DNA of 64,000 nt from Reticulitermes speratus. Its lineage: Eukaryota; Arthropoda; Insecta; Blattodea; Rhinotermitidae. Positions 58,069-64,000 of this stretch are shown here, one piece after another. A program made the translations under genes and the position numbers. The DNA is taken from NCBI GenBank assembly GCA_021186555.1, contig JAJKFL010000011.1, forward strand, positions 1,701,001 to 1,765,000, read 5' to 3'. Numbering within the stretch: position 1 is the first letter of the stretch; each line of letters starts with the position of its first letter. The notes beneath the pieces are model-generated. The model saw only the letters and a list, made by a program, of their open reading frames with translations. It made no database searches and was not told the origin of the DNA.

Positions 58069-58749
58069 CAGCGAATGATCATTATGCAGGCTCCGTCCGC
58101 TCCCAGTATCATCTGCACTTGCCAATGGCCTCAAGGCAGACAGGACAAAGAATTTTATGAATTTATACCATATTAATCGTTTTTATACTTCAACATTTCA
58201 GTGGATACCGCTGTAGGAAAGTTGGTACAGAGCTGCAACATCTCGCATACCACTTTTAAAACAACCGAACATCTGTTCCTACTGCTGTAATTACGTCTAA
58301 TATATTACCGCAATAGCCGCCGACCTGTGGCTATACTATTACAGGCATCCGCACTAATTCTGCGAAGCGACCAGCATCGCCAGTTTGGCTGAAATCGGCC
58401 TCTTTTTTATATAAACATTCGTCTACAAATACACAAGCTTTCGTTACACATTCCACAAAATTCAGCACTGTCACGTCAGCTACCTGCACCCTGACAGTGC
58501 CTAACAAGTTGCCTGCCTGTCTGTCTGCCTTTCTGTTTCTTCCAGTTCTATCACAGTTCATTTTTAGTTTTTATTTATTTCACCTTCTTGCACCTTCTTC
58601 TTTGCTTCCCTCCTTTTCTGCGAGTGCGTCTATGTATGTATGCACATCTTAGCACCCTATTCGAAACGCACATAGCTAAAACAAGGATGCGTGAAAATGA
58701 TCAAGTGTATCGGGTGAACATATGTTAACTGTGAAATAAATTGTGAATC
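58069..58749. other. Unannotated stretch
   Basis: No gene recognised. Confidence 0.4.
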
Positions 58750-58751
58750 TA

Positions 58752-58829
58752 CAGGGCATACACAAAAGAATGGTGCGGTTTTAATAGTGAGCACTATTAA
58801 AACCGCACCATTATTTTGTGTATGCCCTG
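58752..58829. mobile_element. 78-bp palindromic element with TA flanks
   Basis: Two 38-bp arms (58752-58789 and 58792-58829) are complementary with one mismatch around a 2-base centre (ag). The ends are cagggcatacacaaaa, and TA flanks both sides (58750-58751, 58830-58831). The TA duplication suggests a Tc1/mariner-type element reduced to little more than its terminal repeats. As RNA it would form a near-perfect hairpin. Confidence 0.8.
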
Positions 58830-58910
58830 TATTTATCCATCTATGTATGCATGCATCTACTATCTCCTCCCTCTCTCTCTCTCTCTCTCTCTTATATATA
58901 TATATATATA

Positions 58911-59190
58911 AATAATTCACCCTAGAACAGGCCATGAAGGCCCAGAGGGGAGTAGAGGTATAGCTCTACTCTTTCTTTAACCCTGGCACTAGATGGGGGT
59001 GGGTGGTCAACGCCACGCCCCGGCCGCTTTAACCCCCGGGAAAGAAACCCGGTACCCATTGTACAGGAGGCTGGGTGTGCCCCAGGGCCGGTCTGGACGG
59101 TTGCTGAAAATCTCGCCCCCACCGGGATTCGATCCCCGGACCGTCCAGCCCGTAGCGAGTCGCTATAACGACTGAGCTATCGCGGCCCAC
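58911..59190 (-). mobile_element. SINE-1 copy, full length, inserted in a CT/TA microsatellite
   Basis: On the minus strand: gtgggccgcgatagctcagt, cgttatagcgactcgctacg; B box ggatcgaatcccggtggggg; body and 3' end as in other copies, ending ttctagggtgaattatt. Both sides carry (CT)n followed by (TA)n: 58871-58910 and 59191-59220. This is a 30-base target duplication, or a target already of this kind. Confidence 0.93.
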
Positions 59191-59221
59191 CTCTCTCTCT
59201 CTCTTATATATATATATATAT

Positions 59222-59892
59222 CCACCCACCCACCAATCCATCCACCCATCCAAGCACCAACCACCGACCCCATCACTGTGCTACTACAACCGCCCGTTCC
59301 TATCAACAAACCTGCCAAACTTTTACCACTCCCTGTGAAAAACAAAAAAAATAACGTGATCATGAATTATGTGTTGGTCCCACTTCACTGTGGTGCGAAA
59401 GAGACATGAAACGCATACAAAATTTAGGCTGTAAAATAAATCTAGAATAGTAAGTACAGCGACTGTAGGTCAGAGACACGGAACCCTGGTAGTTTCTTGG
59501 CCGCGGTTGGGCAGCTGTATCCCAGCTGTCCAGCAGCTGACAGTGGGATAGCGTACTATTTTAGTTACTGGCCTGGCTGGCTGCTGCCATCACAATCCGC
59601 TCGTCTCGACTAAGCGAGCACAGTGCGAGGCAATGCGTAGCAAAAATAAACATCACACACACAAATGTCGTCCGAACAGTGAATGTTCGGGAAACAATTT
59701 GCTAATTGCATTACATAATTAATGAATACAGTTTTCATATTTCAACATGGTACCTTGTACTACACTTAATATGACAACTACAATAACCAACCAAATACGT
59801 CACTCAGGAATATACGTGACGTCATACGGCCCAGCAAGTCTCAGTCCTATGATCATGATCAATGACATTTTACAGGTTTTAATGCCAGTGTT
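59222..59892. other. Unannotated stretch
   Basis: Short CCACC-type repeats at 59222-59270; nothing else recognised. Confidence 0.4.
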
Positions 59893-59895
59893 ATA

Positions 59896-60972
59896 TCATG
59901 TTAGTGTGTAGTCTATATGCAGTGCTACTTCATGTCTGTGTGTAGCCTATATGCAGTGCTACTTCATGTCTGTGTGTAGCCTATATGCAGTGCTACTTCA
60001 TGTCTGTGTGTAGCCTATATGCAGTGCTACTTCATGTCTGTGTGTAGCCTATATGCAGTGCTACTTCATGTCTGTGTGTAGCCTATATGCAGTGCTACTT
60101 CATGTCTGTGTGTAGCCTATATGCAGTGCTACTTCATGTCTGTGTGTAGCCTATATGCAGTGCTACTTCATGTCTGTGTGTAGCCTATATGCAGTGCTAC
60201 TTCATGCCTGTGTGTAGCCTATATGCAGTGCTACTTCATGTCTGTGTGTAGCCTATATGCAGTGCTACTTCATGTCTGTGTGTAGCCTATATGCAGTGCT
60301 ATTCATGTCTGTGTGTAGCCTATATGCAGTGCTACTTCATGCTGTGTGTAGCCTATATGCAGTGCTACTTCATGTCTGTGTGTAGCCTATATGCAGTGCT
60401 ACTTCATGTCTGTGTGTAGCCTATATGCAGTGCTACTTCATGTCTGTGTGTAGCCTATATGCAGTGCTACATCATGCTGTGTGTAGCCTATATGCAGTGC
60501 TACTTCATGCTGTGTGTAGCCTATATGCAGTGCTACTTCATGTCTGTGTGTAGCCTATATGCAGTGCTACTTCATGTCTGTGTGTAGCCTATATGCAGTG
60601 CTACTTCATGTCTGTGTGTAGCCTATATGCAGTGCTACTTCATGTCTGTGTGTAGCCTATATGCAGTGCTACTTCATGTCTGTGTGTAGCCTATATGCAG
60701 TGCTACTTCATGTCTGTGTGTAGCCTATATGCAGTGCTACTTCATGTCTGTGTGTAGCCTATATGCAGTGCTACTTCATGTCTGTGTGTAGCCTATATGC
60801 AGTGCTACTTCATGTCTGTGTGTAGCCTATATGCAGTGCTACTTCATGTCTGTGTGTAGCCTATATGCAGTGCTACTTCATGTCTGTGTGTAGCCTATAT
60901 GCAGTGCTACTTCATGTCTGTGTGTAGCCTATATGCAGTGCTACTTCATGTCTGTGTGTAGCCTATATGCAG
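59896..60972 (+). repeat. 34-bp minisatellite, about 32 copies
   Basis: Unit: tagcctatatgcagtgctac, ttcatgtctgtgtg. Copies are almost identical; differences are single deletions (ttcatgctgtg, ctattcatg) and one tcatgcctg. The left edge (catgttagtgtgtagtctat) is one diverged unit. Confidence 0.97.
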
Positions 60973-61730
60973 CTAACCACTGCTCGCAGATACTTCACAC
61001 CTGCTGCCTGTAATCTTGTCAAACAGCACACATTCATTTCGCTTTATTGAAAAGGAGTTAGCAATTAAATGTTTGATAAGGAAGCAAGCAACTTTTACGA
61101 TCGACTGAAAAATCGATTTTGTAAAAGTGTAATAAAATATAATTTTCAACCACACCCTCCCCGCTCCCAAAAAAATAATTCTCGAAACGGTACTTTTGCA
61201 TTTAATATGACTGCATTTAGTTTCATCGGTTTCAGTACAGCATGCTTAACCGGAAAATTCAGTAAACTAAAGTTTTATCAGAATATCAAAATTATATCAC
61301 ACAGTAACGACAACTGCAGCATGAGGGCTAGAAAATATGAAAGTCCAGCGTGCCATTAAAATTTCATTTTCCACTCAAAAGCATTTAAAAATGGCATTTT
61401 TATTACTGTTAGTAGAAGCAGCAGGAGCAGTGGTGGTGCCACCGCCATTGCTACTGCCAACGCCAGAAGCACCACCACCAGCACCTAGTACGAAGTCTTT
61501 TCATCTTTTCAGCAAACAGAAAAATGAAGCTGTTATTCAACACCGCCCTTGGGATGTGCGTGAAGTCCACTCTCAACAAATAACTTCAGCAACAAACTGT
61601 CATTCAACAGACTACAGCATCTGTTACGTCTCCAACTGATCCGCCCATCTTCCCCTCTGCCGTCCCAATCCTCTCCTTCCATGAGTTTTGTATTTGCGAC
61701 ATTCCAGATTCCCACGGCGGTGCTGCTGAG
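60973..61730. other. Unannotated stretch
   Basis: No gene recognised. The 100-codon frame at 61337-61639 includes an alanine/proline-rich part from a GCA/CCA-rich patch. Confidence 0.4.
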
Positions 61731-61734
61731 AACT

Positions 61735-61897
61735 CAAGTCTTCTGGAATGTGACTCTCCATTGTTGGGTGTGTGGTTCCCGACGTTTCGAAAGGCACTGT
61801 CGTCTTCATCTTGGTGTCAAAGATGACGGCACCATGATCCTGCCAAACGTTTGGAATCACTCACCCAACAACAAAGCGATACATCACACAAGACTTG
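61735..61897. mobile_element. Palindromic element family P, copy 2 (best preserved)
   Basis: The left arm (caagtcttctggaatgtgac, ttgttgggtgtgtggttccc, gacgttt) and the reverse complement of the right arm (caagtcttgtgtgatg, ttgttgggtgagtgattcca, aacgttt) match over about 53 bases with mismatches. On the minus strand the centre reads atgaagacgacagtgccttt, cgaaacgtcgg, similar to the CTGAAGA...CGAAAC cores of the other foldback elements. No TSD is clear. Confidence 0.65.
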
Positions 61898-63098
61898 AAT
61901 CCGGTTAGTATAACATATTTTTTTCCTGCTTGACCGATAAGCGCCAGCTCGACGCTCTGCCAGTGTTGCGTCGTACGCAGCGTGTCGGGGAGGTTTAACA
62001 GTCGATGACGGGAGCTAGACAGACGATCGCAGTGATAATAACCTTACGAAAGTCTAATAGGAACCCACTAGAGCGTCGGGCCAGCGCTTATCGGCAAAGT
62101 AGGAAAAAACGCCCTACATTTACTATCAGTTTCCTATTTCTACTATCCCCTATATGGCCTATATGTGTGTAACGTTTTGCTCTTTTGGCCGTTTCTCAGT
62201 TTCTTTTTTACAAGCTGATAACGCTAAGACAACAAGTTATCGAGGCCCCTATTGGGGTACTGGCTACCGTAACATTAAGAAAGTATTTATTATCCTTTAA
62301 TTAACCTGTAATTGACACAGAAATTAAAAAAATCTGGAAAATCCCTGCCATTAACACCAACTGCAAAATAAACCAAACTGAAGCTCGTCATAAACAACTA
62401 CTGGCAATTTATGCTCGCGAGATGGTAAAGTAAACTGGCCTTAGGTGAGCAGGCGATGGTACAACTAAATAACCCGTAGGGGTACACATTTATGATAAGT
62501 TCGTAAATACCTGTGACTGTACACGTAACTACGTCGGACAACTCAGAAACTAACGACAACTTCAGCTCACTCAGAAGTGTTATTGGCAGCAATGAAAATG
62601 GCGGGCATACTCGTATAAGTAAGATGAAGCACCCTCATTTTCAAGTTTCGAGTAACAGTAATAATGTGACATATATATATATAGCATGGTGGTTCCGTCG
62701 ACATACCGCACCAAACGTTGTAGCCGATTTGCATGTTATCAGACAGTCTGTCTCAAAACTCGGGAAATTTACGGAATACTGACAGTCCAGCATGGCGACA
62801 GCTGTATGGGCATAGGGAAGTTTACGGAAATTATGGAAAGATGGCACTGAAGATGACAATACTGCGGGGTCATCAACTGTTATAATCTCAAACAACAACG
62901 GAAGAATCAACACTGATGACGTATGTCTGAAATAAGCATCAAGATGGCAGCGACGTAGGACTGGCTAAAGGACCGACTGAATTCATTTCTATTTTATCAA
63001 ATCAAACACGCAAAATGAGACGGACAGCGTGGGTATTATGCGGGAGAATGTCTGACTGTTGTATGATTATACAGTAAAAGGCTATAACAGAACTGCAT
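61898..63098. other. Unannotated stretch
   Basis: No feature recognised. A short TA run lies near 62672-62682. Confidence 0.4.
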
Positions 63099-63102
63099 TT
63101 AA

Positions 63103-63880
63103 CCCTTTAAAGCCTAAAAGTAACGTGAATTATATTTAGAGATTCAGCCCGTACCGCGCGGTAAACACACTCCGTCTAGGTTATACAAACCTGTCAGTTA
63201 ATGTTGTACAGTGAAATAATCGCTGTTTGTTCTGAGATCCACACAAAACACATAAATACAGTCCGTACCGCGCAGTAAACACACTCCGTCTCAGTTATAC
63301 AAACCAGTTAGTTAATGTTGTACAGTGAAATAATCGCTGTTTGTTCTGAGATCCACACAAAACACATAAATACAGTCCGTACCGCGCAGTAAACACACTC
63401 CGTCTCAGTTATACAAACCAGTCAGTTAATGTTGTACAGTGAAATAATCGCTGTTTGTTCTGAGATCCACACAAAACACATAAATACAGTCCGTACCGCG
63501 CAGTAAACACACTCCGTCTCAGTTATACAAACCAGTCAGTTAATGTTGTACAGTGAAATAATCGCTGTTTGTTCTGAGATCCACACAAAACACATAAATA
63601 CAGTCCGTACCGCGCAGTAAACACACTCCGTCTCAGTTATACAAACCAGTCAGTTAATGTTGTACAGTGAAATAATAGCTGTTTGTTCTGAGATCCACAC
63701 AAAACACATAAATACAGTCCGTACCGCGCAGTAAACACACTCCGTCTAGGTTATACAAACCAATCAGTTAAAGCCGTTTGTTCTGAGATTCATACAAAAC
63801 ACACAAATACACTGCAGAATGCATACAATGCAGAATTTCTGAATGTCAAACCTGGTGGCATATATAGTAACCACTAGGCC
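63103..63880 (+). mobile_element. TTAA-type MITE, copy C, core expanded to six units, right end interrupted
   Basis: TTAA (63099-63102) precedes the end ccctttaaagcctaaaagta, acg, which matches copy B's left and right ends. The array (63147-63812) follows, then the 3' part ctgaatgtcaaacctggtgg, catatatagtaaccactagg, cc, which matches copy B's right part. The last bases (tttaaagg plus TTAA in copy B) are missing, because another element (63881 on) begins exactly there. Confidence 0.88.
63147..63812 (-). repeat. 114-bp minisatellite inside MITE copy C, 6 units
   Basis: Starts of gtccgtaccgcgcagtaaac-type units lie at 63147, 63261, 63375, 63489, 63603 and 63717, exactly 114 bp apart. The last is shortened by a deletion. 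The sequence is the reverse complement of the array at 18.48-20.40 kb. Confidence 0.97.
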
Positions 63881-64000
63881 TTGATTTCTCAAACTATGGT
63901 ACCCGTACCACTACTGGTACGCGGCCTTAAGAAAAATCGAAATATAAAAAAAGACAAAATTTTAAAAAATAATTAATACATGAGCCACATATATTTGCAA
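63881..64000. mobile_element. hAT-type element, left end, running off the window
   Basis: ttctcaaactatggtacccg, taccactactggtacgcg is the kind of GTACGCG-rich left end seen in hAT elements, and resembles the hAT element at 27.9 kb in its ggtacgcgtacc words. It sits inside MITE copy C, eight or so bases before its expected end. The right end is outside the window. Confidence 0.55.

Noticed and set aside
61400..61490. Alanine/proline-rich coding exon
   Set aside because: The composition comes from a local GCA/CCA-rich patch; no conserved frame or splice context is visible.

Overview
The window looks like a non-genic stretch of a large, repeat-rich animal genome, most likely an arthropod. A polyneopteran insect such as a cockroach, termite or stick insect is my best guess. 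It rests on the style of the non-LTR retrotransposon C-termini and tRNA-derived SINEs, and I cannot confirm it without a search. I find no convincing host gene, rRNA, functional tRNA or CRISPR array. The only recognisable protein-coding sequence is decayed LINE fragments: an endonuclease start near 45.75 kb and reverse-transcriptase C-terminal pieces near 1.8, 39.0, 40.1 and 43.5 kb. The very long open frames (354 and 370 aa near 2.4 kb, 294 aa near 46.6 kb, 534 and 405 aa near 48.6 kb) are by-products of tandem repeats.

Tandem repeats fill about 19 kb, close to 30 percent of the window. In order they are: 87-bp unit (2.4-3.4 kb), 33-bp (5.5 kb), 80-bp (8.8 kb), 39-bp (9.7-12.0 kb), 40-bp (12.6-14.3 kb), 114-bp (18.5-20.4 kb), 23-bp in trimers of 69 bp (23.5-25.0 kb), 46/42-bp (30.6-31.9 kb), 31-bp (45.9-47.9 kb), 41-bp (48.7-52.7 kb), 28-bp (56.5 kb), 34-bp (59.9-61.0 kb) and the same 114-bp unit again, inverted, at 63.1-63.8 kb.

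Between the arrays lie many short mobile elements. At least eleven copies of one tRNA-derived SINE (SINE-1, plus a relative with a different tRNA head) and six of a second (SINE-2) are visible, several with target-site duplications (TSDs). There are also a hAT element with a perfect 8-bp TSD, a 78-bp palindromic TA-flanked element, a GC-rich TTA-flanked inverted-repeat element, and small foldback elements carrying hammerhead-ribozyme-like cores.

The most notable system is a small TTAA-type (piggyBac-like) MITE present three times. At 57.83-58.07 kb it is a compact 240-bp element with one 114-bp core. At 63.1-63.9 kb the same core is repeated six times, and at 18.4-20.4 kb about seventeen times in the opposite orientation, with the element ends still in place. 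This catches a transposon core turning into a minisatellite, with the founder and two expanded states in one window. The second notable group is the foldback elements with CTGANGA...GAAAC cores at 29.5, 35.4-36.1 and 43.2 kb, which resemble Penelope-like or retrozyme hammerhead sequences. Part of the 41-bp array (51.5-52.1 kb) looks like poor consensus sequence rather than biology.
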